From: Anaerococcus rubeinfantis
Lineage (GTDB): Bacteria; Bacillota; Clostridia; Tissierellales; Peptoniphilaceae
DNA: 64,000 nucleotides
Assembly: GCF_001487145.1 (NCBI RefSeq)
Contig: NZ_LN913016.1
Location: 1,512,354 to 1,576,353 of the forward strand
Reading direction: 5' to 3'
Shown here: positions 43,724 to 53,143 of the stretch, piece after piece
Position numbering within the stretch: the first letter of the stretch is position 1
How the letters are laid out: each line of letters begins with the position of its first letter
Translations under genes and position numbers: made by a program
Notes under the pieces: generated by a model
Seen by the model: the letters and a program-made list of their open reading frames with translations, nothing else
Databases searched by the model: none
Told to the model about the DNA's origin: nothing

Positions 43724-44998
43724 TTATCTACAATATAGAATATCTAACATATTTTCGCCATTTTCATCTAATATTTTTAGTGACTCATTTACATAATTGA
43801 TATATTCAATAAGTTGTTCTTGACTATCAGCAACCAAGTGAATATATCCAAAAACCTGATGTGTTGTTCCTGTTTCTTCAATCACATCGTTTACAATATG
43901 GGATTGAATAAATGCATAGACGAATTCTTTGTTTATTAATTCTTCTAATCCTTTTATAGCTTTAATAGTTCCATGTTTTAATTGCATTGGTAAAATACAA
44001 TATTTATGATTTTTTCTATTTTTTATTTCTTTTATATCTTTAAAATCTTTATATAGCGGCTTACCTGTTGATAAATAATTGATCAATAAGTGCATCTGAT
44101 TAATACCAAACAAATATTCTACTGGGTAATATGTCAATGATCCACCATACCTATAACCTATTTCATTTAAATAAAAGTTGTCTTTATCATAAAATACTTC
44201 TATCCATATTGGGCCATAATTAATGCCAATCCCCTCAAGCATTTTAATTATTTTATCATTTACCTTATTTTTAAATTTTTCTGTTAATTTAGAAGGCATA
44301 AATTGTATTGACATAACAGGAGCACTATCTTTATTAATCTTTTTTGATTCTTTATCTGTAAGACCACAAAATATGACATCTCCATTTTGTGCTGTATAGT
44401 GAGCTATTAAACTATGTTCAAAGTTCATTTTCTTTTCAACTAAAACTTTTCCTGTTTTTGAAGCTTTTTTCGCCTTATCATACGCTTTTAGAAAGTCATC
44501 TTCTTTTTCACATATAGTGATTCCTGTAGAACCATTGTTATCTACCGGCTTAGTAACCAAAGGAAAACTTAGTTTTGAAGTTTGTTTTTTATCTATTGGC
44601 TCAGAAATATCAAATACAGGTGTAACAGGTACACCAAATTTTCTACATACATCTTTAAAGATATCTTTATTCGTTGCCATTTGCCATTGATTTTCTTCGC
44701 AATATTTTGGAATTCCTGTATCTTCTGCTAATTTTATAGAAATAGGAATGTTAACTTCACTTGCCCCTGGATATATTCCATCAATTTTTTCTTTTAAAAT
44801 TAATTCTTTTATGCTTTCAATATCAGTAGTATCCATAAGATATTCTTCGTCTGCAATTTGCTTAACAATGCATTCTTCTTTCGGTCTTCTATCTATAGCT
44901 ATTATATAAGCCCCTTGATCTTTCGCATATTTTGCAGCCTCATAAAAATAAGTTGAGGCTCCCAAAAATAGAATTTTTTTCCCATCTAAATTTTTCAT
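43724..44998 (-). CDS. ATP-grasp ligase (carbamoyl-phosphate-synthase-like fold), copy 1
   Basis: This 424-residue protein has an N-terminal pre-ATP-grasp Rossmann-like domain (KILFLGASTYFYEAAKYAKDQG), a central ATP-grasp with PLVTKPVDNNGSTGITI and IWIEVFYDKDNFYLNEIGYRYGG, and a short C-terminal domain. It belongs to the PurK/biotin-carboxylase-like ligases that couple ATP to amide or carboxylate transfer. The ATG at 44998 is preferred over a TTG nine bases upstream that lies too near the GAGG. A relative with 399 residues sits on the other side of the sugar transferase gene. Confidence 0.82.
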   Translation of the reverse strand: MKNLDGKKILFLGASTYFYEAAKYAKDQGAYIIAIDRRPKEECIVKQIADEEYLMDTTDIESIKELILKEKIDGIYPGASEVNIPISIKLAEDTGIPKYCEENQWQMATNKDIFKDVCRKFGVPVTPVFDISEPIDKKQTSKLSFPLVTKPVDNNGSTGITICEKEDDFLKAYDKAKKASKTGKVLVEKKMNFEHSLIAHYTAQNGDVIFCGLTDKESKKINKDSAPVMSIQFMPSKLTEKFKNKVNDKIIKMLEGIGINYGPIWIEVFYDKDNFYLNEIGYRYGGSLTYYPVEYLFGINQMHLLINYLSTGKPLYKDFKDIKEIKNRKNHKYCILPMQLKHGTIKAIKGLEELINKEFVYAFIQSHIVNDVIEETGTTHQVFGYIHLVADSQEQLIEYINYVNESLKILDENGENMLDILYCR

Positions 44999-45017
44999 TG
45001 GTATCAATTCCTCATAA

Positions 45018-45611
45018 TTAATTAGTATTTATATTTTTTTGAAGTAAGACGGATTTAACTGTTTGTATTACAATTTTAACATCAAAAATAAAGTTTAAAT
45101 TTTCAGCATAATAAACATCTTTTTCAAGTTTTTCTGCTTGACTTATAGAGTTTCTATAATAAGCTTGACTATATCCTGTTACTCCTGGTCTTATACTCAA
45201 TCTCTTCTTTTCAATATCCGACATATCTTTATATATTTTGCTTGGATTATTTGGCCTAGGTCCAATCCAACTCATATCGCCTTTTAAAATATTAAATACT
45301 TGTGGTAACTCATCTATTGAAGTTTTTCTCAAAATTTTTCCGATTTTTGTAACTCTTGGATCATTTGCACTATTAAAAGTAGAATTGTCTTTGTTTCTAA
45401 TGTCTGGTGCATTCATTTTCATTGAGCGAAGTTTATACATTCCAAAAATGGAGCCGTTTAAGCCCCTTCTTTTTGCTATATAAAAAATATCACCTCTATC
45501 TTCAACGTATATCAAAATCCCAAATATTAAACATATTATTAATACAAATGGCAAAGCGATTATTGCTAGTATTAAATCTAATATTCTTTTTACAATATTT
45601 TTGTATATCAT
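45018..45611 (-). CDS. Initiating sugar-1-phosphate transferase (PglC/WcaJ type)
   Basis: A 197-residue monotopic phosphoglycosyl transferase that moves a sugar-1-phosphate from a UDP-sugar to undecaprenyl phosphate, starting the repeat unit. One N-terminal membrane helix is followed by FGMYKLRSM, the catalytic DELPQVFNILKGDMSWIGPRP and RPGVTGYSQ. This is the small PglC-like form without extra helices. The start at 45611 follows AAGGAA; a longer in-frame reading overlaps the neighbour. With the dehydratase and aminotransferase nearby, the first sugar is probably a 4-amino-4,6-dideoxy type (inference). Confidence 0.9.
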   Translation of the reverse strand: MIYKNIVKRILDLILAIIALPFVLIICLIFGILIYVEDRGDIFYIAKRRGLNGSIFGMYKLRSMKMNAPDIRNKDNSTFNSANDPRVTKIGKILRKTSIDELPQVFNILKGDMSWIGPRPNNPSKIYKDMSDIEKKRLSIRPGVTGYSQAYYRNSISQAEKLEKDVYYAENLNFIFDVKIVIQTVKSVLLQKNINTN

Positions 45612-45619
45612 TATTTTCC

Positions 45620-46819
45620 TTACTTTTCTACTTCTATTTTTATCATTTCCAGAGCTTTCTCGCAAGAAGCTGTTGCTTTTGAAGTATTTTCACCTTGAGA
45701 AATAACATAGGCAACTCTATCGTTTGAATTTTTTATCTGTCTTGACTCTTCTCCAAGTCCATGAACTATTTTCACATTTTTTATTCCTTGGATTTTTTTT
45801 GCTTCTTCGACTCCTGTGATTTTCGTTATTTTCCCAATATCACATTTTTTATATCTTGTTGCTGATGCTTTTTCAAATTTTTTACTAACGTCTATTTCTT
45901 GTCCAAGTGCAATATTTATTGAAGCTTTTACCATGTTTACTCCTGTTGAGTATGGTACTAGGTGAGTTGTTATATTATCTCCTCCTAGTCTTGCTCCTAA
46001 TTCCACAACTTTTGGTCCATCCTTTGTCACTTTTATTTCTGTATGTGATGGCCCATTTTCTATTCCTATTGCTTTGTTTGCATCTATGGCTACTTTTTTT
46101 ATTTTTTCTAATGTATCTTTATCTAATGATGATGGTTGATTATGACCCATTTCTACAAAATATGGTGGGCCAGTAGTAATTTTGTCGGTAACTTGTATTA
46201 CATGACAATTTCCCTTATATGATATTGTTTCAACACTAACTTCTGGTCCTTGCATAAATTCTTCAACTACTAGGCGACCTGAGTTTGAATTTCCTTTGCA
46301 ATATTTATATATTTTTTCAAGTTCTTGATCTTGATAATTTTCTATAAGCCTTATTCCCCTGCTTCCAGAATTGTCAGCAGGTTTTACTATACATTTGTAG
46401 TTTTTATTTTTAATTTTTTCTATAGCTTTTCTATATTGGTCATAATCATCAACTGAAAAATACATTGGTATTGGTACAGATGATTTTTTTAAGGCATCTC
46501 TCATTTTTGATTTATTTGTAGCATTCATTGCAGTTTTTTCATCAATTGCTATTAAATTTAATTCTTCTGCAACTTTTGCTACAGTTATCATTGGCCTATC
46601 ACTTGCTATGGTTAGTATTCCATCAATATTATTTTCTTTTGCAGCTTCTAAGACTTTTTTTGTATCTGTCGTACTTACTACTATTTTTTTATCTGCATAT
46701 GAAAAACCTTCTGCATTAGGATTCATGTCAACTGCTATAACATATATTCCCATTTTCTTTGCTTGAACTATTGCAGGAATTTGTAGGACACTCGCTCCTA
46801 AAATCATTAATTTTTTCAT
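45620..46819 (-). CDS. ATP-grasp ligase, copy 2
   Basis: This 399-residue ATP-grasp protein has an N-terminal domain starting KKLMILGASVLQIPAI, ATP-binding CIVKPADNSGSRGIRLI, and catalytic-metal segments PSHTEIKVTKDGPKVVELGARLGGD. It is a PurK-like ligase of the kind that activates a carboxylate and joins it to an amine. Near the DegT aminotransferase it may acylate the newly made amino sugar with an amino acid, in place of an acetyltransferase, which is absent from the operon. That role is inference. Confidence 0.83.
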   Translation of the reverse strand: MKKLMILGASVLQIPAIVQAKKMGIYVIAVDMNPNAEGFSYADKKIVVSTTDTKKVLEAAKENNIDGILTIASDRPMITVAKVAEELNLIAIDEKTAMNATNKSKMRDALKKSSVPIPMYFSVDDYDQYRKAIEKIKNKNYKCIVKPADNSGSRGIRLIENYQDQELEKIYKYCKGNSNSGRLVVEEFMQGPEVSVETISYKGNCHVIQVTDKITTGPPYFVEMGHNQPSSLDKDTLEKIKKVAIDANKAIGIENGPSHTEIKVTKDGPKVVELGARLGGDNITTHLVPYSTGVNMVKASINIALGQEIDVSKKFEKASATRYKKCDIGKITKITGVEEAKKIQGIKNVKIVHGLGEESRQIKNSNDRVAYVISQGENTSKATASCEKALEMIKIEVEK

Positions 46820-46834
46820 AAAACCTTCTTTACT

Positions 46835-48049
46835 TTATTGATACTTTTTCACAATCTCACAAAAACTTTCAATTATATAATCAACTTCCTCATCAGTTAA
46901 TTTTGTATGAAGAGGTAAGGTTATTTCGTTTTTGTAGTGGTTGTAGGCGTTTGGATAGTCTTTAATTTCAAATCCTAGATTTTTGTAAGCTGTTAATAGG
47001 GGAAGTGGCTTGTAATGAACGTTGCATGCTATTCCTTTTTCTGCCATTTCTTCTATTATTTTATTTCTTTGTTCTGTATCTATTCCAGGAACTTGTGTTA
47101 TATAAAGATGACCTGATGATTTGTGATTTTGGTCAAAGTGGTTTAGACTTTTTATTCCTAATGGTCTAAAGGCCTTGTCGTATTTTTCTATTATTTCTTT
47201 TCTTCTTTTTAAAAGTGTTGGATATCTTTTTATTTGGGCAAGTCCTATTCCTGCTAATACATCTGTCATATTGCACTTGTACCAAGCTCCTACTACATCA
47301 TATTCCCATGATCCAAGTTTTGTTTTGCTTAGAGCATCTTTTGATTGACCATGAAGGGATAATAATTGATATTTTTTGTAGAGTTTTTCGTTGTCTATTC
47401 CTTCTTTGTCTTTCCATGTTGCGTATCCACCTTCTGCTGTTGTGAAATTTTTTACTGCATGGAAGGAAAAGTTTGAAAAATCTGCTATTGATCCTACTTT
47501 TTCCCCTTTATATTCTGCTCCCAAAGCGTGAGCTGTATCTGCCATTACTATTATTCTGTTGTAGGCTTTTTGAATATCGTTATTTGCTTTGAATAAATTT
47601 TTCTTTTCTTCTACTATTTGGAAAATTTTATCGTAATCACAAGGAACTCCACCCAAATCTATAGGTATTATTGCTTTTGTTTTTTCGTTTATGGCTTCTT
47701 TTAATTTTTCGTAGTCCATTTCTAAATTTTCTTCTTGGGTATCTACTAAAACTAATTTTGCTCCAACGTGTTCTACTACTGAGGCTGTTGCTGTGTAGGT
47801 GTAGGCACTTGTTATAACTTCATCGCCTTGTCCTATTCCTAAGACTCTAAGGGTCATTTCTGCTGCTGCTGTTTGGGAATTTAAGCAAACTCCTTTGCTT
47901 GTTCCTGTAAATTCTAGCAAATCTTTTTCTAATTTTTTTGTTTTTGGTCCTGTTGTTATCCAACCTGATTTTAAAGCATCTACTACTTCGTTGATTTCTT
48001 CATCGCTAATATCTGGTGGTGAGAATGGTATGTTCATTTTTTTTGTCAT
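46835..48049 (-). CDS. DegT/DnrJ/EryC1/StrS-family sugar aminotransferase
   Basis: A 404-residue PLP enzyme that transaminates a 4-keto-6-deoxy nucleotide sugar. The PLP lysine lies in FSFHAVKNFTTAEGG, with substrate residues in SAYTYTATASVVEHVG and ADTAHALGAEYKG. It overlaps the dehydratase gene by one base. The dehydratase-aminotransferase-phosphoglycosyl transferase set matches the PglF-PglE-PglC route to bacillosamine-type sugars, so UDP-4-amino-4,6-dideoxy-GlcNAc is the probable product. Confidence 0.91.
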   Translation of the reverse strand: MTKKMNIPFSPPDISDEEINEVVDALKSGWITTGPKTKKLEKDLLEFTGTSKGVCLNSQTAAAEMTLRVLGIGQGDEVITSAYTYTATASVVEHVGAKLVLVDTQEENLEMDYEKLKEAINEKTKAIIPIDLGGVPCDYDKIFQIVEEKKNLFKANNDIQKAYNRIIVMADTAHALGAEYKGEKVGSIADFSNFSFHAVKNFTTAEGGYATWKDKEGIDNEKLYKKYQLLSLHGQSKDALSKTKLGSWEYDVVGAWYKCNMTDVLAGIGLAQIKRYPTLLKRRKEIIEKYDKAFRPLGIKSLNHFDQNHKSSGHLYITQVPGIDTEQRNKIIEEMAEKGIACNVHYKPLPLLTAYKNLGFEIKDYPNAYNHYKNEITLPLHTKLTDEEVDYIIESFCEIVKKYQ

Positions 48050-50010
48050 TATTTATTACCCTTTCCTATAAATGTACTTATCAAAGTATTTATTGTGACA
48101 ACTATGTCTAATTCGTCTATGTTTTCTTGATTTATTACTTTGTCTAATTTTTGGAAAAATTCTTCTCTTGAAAATTCTAATGGTCTTCCTACGGATATGC
48201 CTTCTACTTTTGTATCTGATAGGAGTTCTTCGTCCATTAGTCTTTCTTCATATAGTTTTTCTCCTGGTCTTAGGCCTGTGTATACTATTGGCATGTCTAT
48301 GTCTGCTTTGTAGCCTGATAGTTTTATTAATTGTCTTGCCAAATAGTCTATTTTTACTGGCTCTCCCATGTCTAGTACGAAGATTTCTCCGCCTTTTGCC
48401 ATTGAGCCTGCTTGTAATACTAATTTTACTGCTTCTTTTATGGTCATAAAGTAACGGATTATTTCTGGGTGGGTTACTGTTACTGGCCCTCCGGATGCTA
48501 TTTGTTCTTTGAATAATGGAATTACTGATCCGTTTGAACCTAGGACGTTTCCAAATCTTACTGCTACGAATTCTGTTTGTGGATTTTTTCCTTGTAAGTA
48601 ATCTTTTGGATTTATGGTGATTATTCTGTCACCATCGTTTATTGTTACTTTTGCAAGTTTTTCGTACTCTTGATTTTCTCTTATATCGTTTATTCCTTGG
48701 ATTATTTTCTCACAAACTCTTTTTGTTGCTCCCATTACTGATGTTGGGTTTACTGCCTTGTCTGTTGAAATTAGGACAAATCTTTTTGCATTATAAATTA
48801 ATGATAGTAGGGCTACTATGTAGGTTCCTCTTACGTTATTTTTTATTGCTTCTACTGGACTTACCTCCATTAATGGAACGTGTTTGTGGGCTGCTGCGTG
48901 AAATATTATTTCTGGTTTGTAGGTTTCGAATACTTTTTTTACTCTTGCATAGTCTCTTACTGATCCTATTAGGGTTATGAATTTTAAATCTTTATTATTT
49001 CTTTTTAGCTCTTGTTCGATTTCGTAGGCGTTATTTTCGTATATATCAAATATTATCAAAAGTTTTGGTCCGTATTGGGCGATTTGCCTACATAATTCTG
49101 ATCCTATTGATCCGCCTCCGCCTGTTACGAGTACTACTTTGTCGTTTAGGTAATCAAAGGTTTCGTTTGAAAATATTTTTACTGGATCTCGTCCTAATAA
49201 ATCTTCTATTTGGACATCTTTCATTCCTGACATTGATATGCTTCCTGATACTAATTGGTAAATTCCTGGTAGGACTTTTACTTCACAATTTGTTTCATTG
49301 CATATTTGTAGGATTTCTCTTTTTTGATTTTCTTGGGCTGATGGTAGGGCTACCAAGATAAGATCTATATCTTCTTTTTTTACAAGTTCTTTTATTAAAT
49401 TTCTGTCACCATATATTTTGGTTCCGTCTATATATTGACCTTTTTTTTCTGGATTATCGTCAATAAATCCTACTACTTTTATTCCTATATTTTCTTTTTT
49501 ATTAGATTTATTTATGTCTTCTTTTATAGTTTGTCCAGCTGAACCTGCTCCAATTATTAAGGCTCTTTTAAATTCTGGATTTCTGTCAATAATGTTGTAT
49601 TTGCTTTGGATAATCATTTTGTTGGCAAATCTTAACCCAACAGTTAGAGTATATTGGATTAAAAATCCATAAACAAAATATGAAATTGGCATTCTTTGAA
49701 ATAGTATTGATATACCAAAGATATGAATTAATAAGGAGAGAACTACTGCTTGTGTTATTTTTATTAATTCATTGTATGATGCATATTCTAATATTATTTT
49801 GTATAGTTTGAATGCTGAATATATTAGCAAAGTTACTATTGTATTTATTATGGCATAATTTTTAAACGCTTGTAAATATAGCTTTGGTATTTGGATAAAA
49901 CTTCCATCAAATCTTAAATACAAGGCCAAAAAATATGCTATGTTTATGATTATAATATCAAAAACTAAAAGTATATATGTTTTTTTATTTAATATTTTTT
50001 TAGTTTCCAT
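48049..50010 (-). CDS. capD: Membrane-bound UDP-sugar 4,6-dehydratase (PglF/CapD/FlaA1 type)
   Basis: This 653-residue protein has four N-terminal membrane helices, a first Rossmann domain (RALIIGAGSAGQTIKED near 150) and a C-terminal SDR domain (VLVTGGGGSIGSELCRQI near 290) with STDKAVNPTSVMGATKR, where the long-SDR Tyr is replaced by Met as in 4,6-dehydratases. It should convert UDP-GlcNAc to the 4-keto-6-deoxy sugar for the next gene product. The start follows AAGGAA. A 200-bp leader precedes it. Confidence 0.91.
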   Translation of the reverse strand: METKKILNKKTYILLVFDIIIINIAYFLALYLRFDGSFIQIPKLYLQAFKNYAIINTIVTLLIYSAFKLYKIILEYASYNELIKITQAVVLSLLIHIFGISILFQRMPISYFVYGFLIQYTLTVGLRFANKMIIQSKYNIIDRNPEFKRALIIGAGSAGQTIKEDINKSNKKENIGIKVVGFIDDNPEKKGQYIDGTKIYGDRNLIKELVKKEDIDLILVALPSAQENQKREILQICNETNCEVKVLPGIYQLVSGSISMSGMKDVQIEDLLGRDPVKIFSNETFDYLNDKVVLVTGGGGSIGSELCRQIAQYGPKLLIIFDIYENNAYEIEQELKRNNKDLKFITLIGSVRDYARVKKVFETYKPEIIFHAAAHKHVPLMEVSPVEAIKNNVRGTYIVALLSLIYNAKRFVLISTDKAVNPTSVMGATKRVCEKIIQGINDIRENQEYEKLAKVTINDGDRIITINPKDYLQGKNPQTEFVAVRFGNVLGSNGSVIPLFKEQIASGGPVTVTHPEIIRYFMTIKEAVKLVLQAGSMAKGGEIFVLDMGEPVKIDYLARQLIKLSGYKADIDMPIVYTGLRPGEKLYEERLMDEELLSDTKVEGISVGRPLEFSREEFFQKLDKVINQENIDELDIVVTINTLISTFIGKGNK

Positions 50011-50140
50011 TTTTATTCCTTTTTATTAAATCTTTATTTTTTATAGGCATTATATCAAGATATAATTACATAAAGTAAATTTAAATGGATAAAATGCCCA
50101 CTTTTATATTTTATCATTAATAGACCCAAAAATATACATA

Positions 50141-50204
50141 GGGTAAGCTATAAATTTTGATTTATTTTTTGAAAGAATTACAAAAATTTATACATATCTT
50201 ACCC
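50141..50204. promoter_or_regulatory. Long hairpin between cpsA and capD
   Basis: GGGTAAG at 50141-50147 and CTTACCC at 50198-50204 close a long imperfect stem that also pairs TATAAATTTT with AAAATTTATA. On the minus strand a T-rich stretch follows it. It could be an attenuator or partial terminator that sets expression of the biosynthetic genes relative to cpsCDBA. Confidence 0.6.
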
Positions 50205-50214
50205 TTATATAATA

Positions 50215-51660
50215 TTAATTTTCTATTTTATTTTTATTATTTTTCAAAATCCCATCATGAATTTGATCAATTGATTCATCATCAGCCCTCATCATGTATA
50301 ATTCACTTCCTGGCATTAGGTATGATGGTAGGCCTGGTTCACCTTGGCCTCGTAGGGCTTGGCTTTTTATTTTCCAATTTTTTGGCTCATCTATTTGTCC
50401 ATTTACCATTTCTATCATTTTGTCATATGGCATATTTGTATTTACTGAATCAAGCGCTACTTCTGCTATTGAATTGAAATTCAAAAGAGTTTCTGTTGAC
50501 AATAATTTTCTTATTATTCCTGTCATTACTCTCACTTGATTTTTTCCTCTATCAAAATCGCCTTCTGCCAAGTGATATCTTTCTCTTGAATAACTTAATG
50601 CCATTTCTCCGTCCATGTGGACTGTTCCTTGTGGGAAATATTTCCCATCGTTTGTTTCAAAAGCCACTGGATTTTCTACGTCAACTCCATTTAACAAGTC
50701 AATAAGTTGGGTTAGGGTTGAGAAATTTACTTTTGCATAATAATCTATATTTATATCAAGGAAATTTTCTAATGTTTTTATTGAAGTATCAACTCCAAAT
50801 AAGCCTGCATGGGTTAGTTTATCATTTGCGTAATCTCCAAGGCCTGCTATATTTACATAGGTATCTCTTGGAATTGTTGTAATCAGAATTTTTCCTTTTT
50901 TAGGATTTACACTCACGATTAAGTTTACATCTGATCTTGATACGGTTGAAAGGTCTCCGTATGTATCTATTCCCGAAATATATACATTGAAACTTTGGTC
51001 TTTTTCTACTTCTTTGTTTTGATTTAATTTGTCATTTCCTTTAACAGAAAATGATTTTAAAACCCTAGTTTGGTCACTAAAACCACCGATTGTATCATCG
51101 AGCATTTGTCTAAAGTTTTCATTTAACAAAATCGCTTGAACATTACCATTTATTAAGCTTTGTCCCAAAGTCAAATAATCACCGAAATCTTCAACATTTA
51201 AATCTTCGTCTGTTTTTTCCTTGTATTTTTTCAAGGTTTCTTTTATATTTTCATCATCCATTTTTTTGGCAATAGCTACTTGAGTTTCTTCCAAATCAGC
51301 CACAGTTTCAAGTGGTGAATCTTTCAAAACAACAAAAGACATCTTTGTTTTGGCTACGTCCTTTTTTTGGTTGATTTTTTCTACAGTTTGAATTGATGTG
51401 TTGGCATAGGACATAAATAAACCTTCAAATACACTTATCAAGAAAAGTATTATTATAAAAAAGGCCTTGACCGGCTTGCCTGTTCTTTTTCTTTTAAAAA
51501 TTAATAAAGTAAAAATTATAAGAATCAACAAAATCAATCCTAATAATATAAACCTGTACCTTATTGGTAGAATATTGTATTTATTCAAAAAATAAAAAAA
51601 CACTATGTAGACAATAGCTGCTAAAAAAATAGTAATTTTTGATATCAAGCTTTTAAACAT
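50215..51660 (-). CDS. cpsA: CpsA: LytR-CpsA-Psr family polymer ligase
   Basis: A 481-residue membrane protein with three N-terminal helices, an accessory domain as in streptococcal CpsA (about 95-240), then the LCP domain: FNVYISGIDTYGD, RSDVNLIVSVNP, TIPRDTYV, and LSYSRERYHLAEGDFDRGKNQ with its catalytic arginines. LCP enzymes attach glycopolymers to peptidoglycan from their lipid carrier. It follows the cpsCDB-lipoprotein unit but is separated from it by a terminator, so it may be transcribed from its own promoter. Confidence 0.92.
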   Translation of the reverse strand: MFKSLISKITIFLAAIVYIVFFYFLNKYNILPIRYRFILLGLILLILIIFTLLIFKRKRTGKPVKAFFIIILFLISVFEGLFMSYANTSIQTVEKINQKKDVAKTKMSFVVLKDSPLETVADLEETQVAIAKKMDDENIKETLKKYKEKTDEDLNVEDFGDYLTLGQSLINGNVQAILLNENFRQMLDDTIGGFSDQTRVLKSFSVKGNDKLNQNKEVEKDQSFNVYISGIDTYGDLSTVSRSDVNLIVSVNPKKGKILITTIPRDTYVNIAGLGDYANDKLTHAGLFGVDTSIKTLENFLDINIDYYAKVNFSTLTQLIDLLNGVDVENPVAFETNDGKYFPQGTVHMDGEMALSYSRERYHLAEGDFDRGKNQVRVMTGIIRKLLSTETLLNFNSIAEVALDSVNTNMPYDKMIEMVNGQIDEPKNWKIKSQALRGQGEPGLPSYLMPGSELYMMRADDESIDQIHDGILKNNKNKIEN

Positions 51661-51864
51661 TTTAAAACGTAATCTCCCTTATACTTATCTTATTTATTCT
51701 CACATTAGAATATACTAATTTGCAATATTTGTCAATTTTTTATGAGTACCTATCTTCATATTTATAAGCTTTATTCTTGGTTTTTTTATGTAGTTTTTGA
51801 AATTTTAAAAATTTAAATTTCAAGTATTTTTTACATTACATTTTTTCAATTTATTTACTACACA

Positions 51865-51925
51865 CAAAAAAGCTTTTGTAAAATAATGATTTATAAAATC
51901 AAAATTTCACAAAAGCTCTTTTAAA
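51865..51925 (-). terminator. Terminator after the cpsCDB-lipoprotein operon
   Basis: AGCTTTTGT (51871-51879) and ACAAAAGCT (51909-51917) form the base of a long hairpin; on the minus strand TTTTTT follows. It lies just past the lipoprotein stop codon and before cpsA. Confidence 0.75.
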
Positions 51926-51938
51926 AATCATTTTAGAC

Positions 51939-52358
51939 CTAATTTTCAACGATTTTTTCCAAGAAATCACTTGCGACAAAACCAGTCTTTCCTTTATAAG
52001 TGATTTTAGACCAAGTTTCACCGTCATTATTTTCTACTTCCTCAATAAAAACAACTTCGGTATTTGCAGGGATTGAATCAATATAATTATCTTCGTCAAC
52101 TGTAGGTGTTTGTCTCAAGTTTACACTTGTTGTAACCCTATAAGTTTCCCCGCCCTGATTGTTATTTAAATCAGTATTTTCTTCACTTGTATTTACTTCA
52201 GGATTGTTGTTTTGATCAATAATTTCCACATTAGAATTTGAATTGTCAAATACAGTATCAATCTTCACATCTCTTTGCTCGTATTTTTCTTGCTTTTTTT
52301 CACATGAGCTTAGGGCAAGAATAAGAGCAAAAGAGCAAACAATATATTTTATCTTCAT
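51939..52358 (-). CDS. SH3-domain lipoprotein, capsule-linked (copy B)
   Basis: This 139-residue predicted lipoprotein has lipobox LSSC, an asparagine- and acid-rich linker and a C-terminal SH3_3 domain (about 72-135; VNLRQTPTVDEDNYIDSIP... GKTGFVASDFL). The ATG at 52358 shares an ATGA overlap with the cpsB stop, which supports the start and indicates coupled translation. It is a paralogue of 31999-32442. Such a gene is not part of standard streptococcal cps operons. It may bind peptidoglycan at the site of capsule attachment (inference). Confidence 0.83.
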   Translation of the reverse strand: MKIKYIVCSFALILALSSCEKKQEKYEQRDVKIDTVFDNSNSNVEIIDQNNNPEVNTSEENTDLNNNQGGETYRVTTSVNLRQTPTVDEDNYIDSIPANTEVVFIEEVENNDGETWSKITYKGKTGFVASDFLEKIVEN

Positions 52359-53143
52359 TTTTTTCTCCAAAAATTAAATAAGCTTTTCTTCTTACTTTTC
52401 TTTTTCTTATCCTCATCTCTTACAATATCATCATAGCTACTTGCTATAAATTCATCATTTATAACTTTTTTAGGATTTGTCAAAGTGAGTTCATCAAATT
52501 TATCCTGACCAATTATTTCAATAATTTCTCTTTTTTCATTTTCAATATTTGGACTTCTCCACTCAGATTGGTGGGAATCAGTTCCAATAAAATGAACCAT
52601 ATTTTTTTCCAATAGCCTTTGGGTAGTTTTTCTATGAGAATTCATAGAAGAAAAATTAATCTGAACAAGAGCCCCCATTTTGATAAATTCATATAAAAAT
52701 GAAGTATGAGCTTCAACATATGGATATCTTTCAGCATGAGCAATGATAGGGACAAAGCCTTCAAGAGAAAGATTATAAATCAAATCCCTCAAAAATAAAG
52801 GCTTATTTACAAAAGAAAGCTCACACAAAACATATCTAGAATTATTCAAAGTCAAAAGCTTGCCATCACGAATTTTATTCAAAATTTTTGGTTCAACTTG
52901 GATTTCATGACCTGGATAAATTTTAAAATCTAGGGATCTTTTTTTAATCTCATCATTTAAAATAGAAGATTTTTCCAAAATATCTTCCTTTTTTACCATA
53001 TATCTTGATGGATCATAGTGACTTGTAGCAACAATTTCATTAAAACCATTTGCCATAAAAAGCTCAACCATTTTCAAAGATTCATCCAAAGACCTAGATC
53101 CATCATCCACCCCATAAATTATATGATTGTGAATGTCAATCAT
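52355..53143 (-). CDS. cpsB: CpsB/YwqE-type PHP-domain tyrosine phosphatase
   Basis: A 262-residue PHP-fold metalloenzyme that dephosphorylates BY-kinases. Metal ligands are seen in IDIHNHIIYGVDDGS, TSHYDPSRY, HAERYPY and GTDSHQSEWR. The lysine-rich C-terminus is unusual but unstructured. It overlaps cpsD by one base and the lipoprotein gene by 4. It pairs with the intact CpsD; the reduced module at 31999-33774 has no such gene. Confidence 0.92.
   Translation of the reverse strand: MIDIHNHIIYGVDDGSRSLDESLKMVELFMANGFNEIVATSHYDPSRYMVKKEDILEKSSILNDEIKKRSLDFKIYPGHEIQVEPKILNKIRDGKLLTLNNSRYVLCELSFVNKPLFLRDLIYNLSLEGFVPIIAHAERYPYVEAHTSFLYEFIKMGALVQINFSSMNSHRKTTQRLLEKNMVHFIGTDSHQSEWRSPNIENEKREIIEIIGQDKFDELTLTNPKKVINDEFIASSYDDIVRDEDKKKKSKKKSLFNFWRKK

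Noticed and set aside
45407-45682. Plus-strand open frame opposite the sugar transferase and ATP-grasp genes
   Set aside because: It spans the boundary of two confident minus-strand genes, has Phe/Leu-rich composition and no ribosome site.
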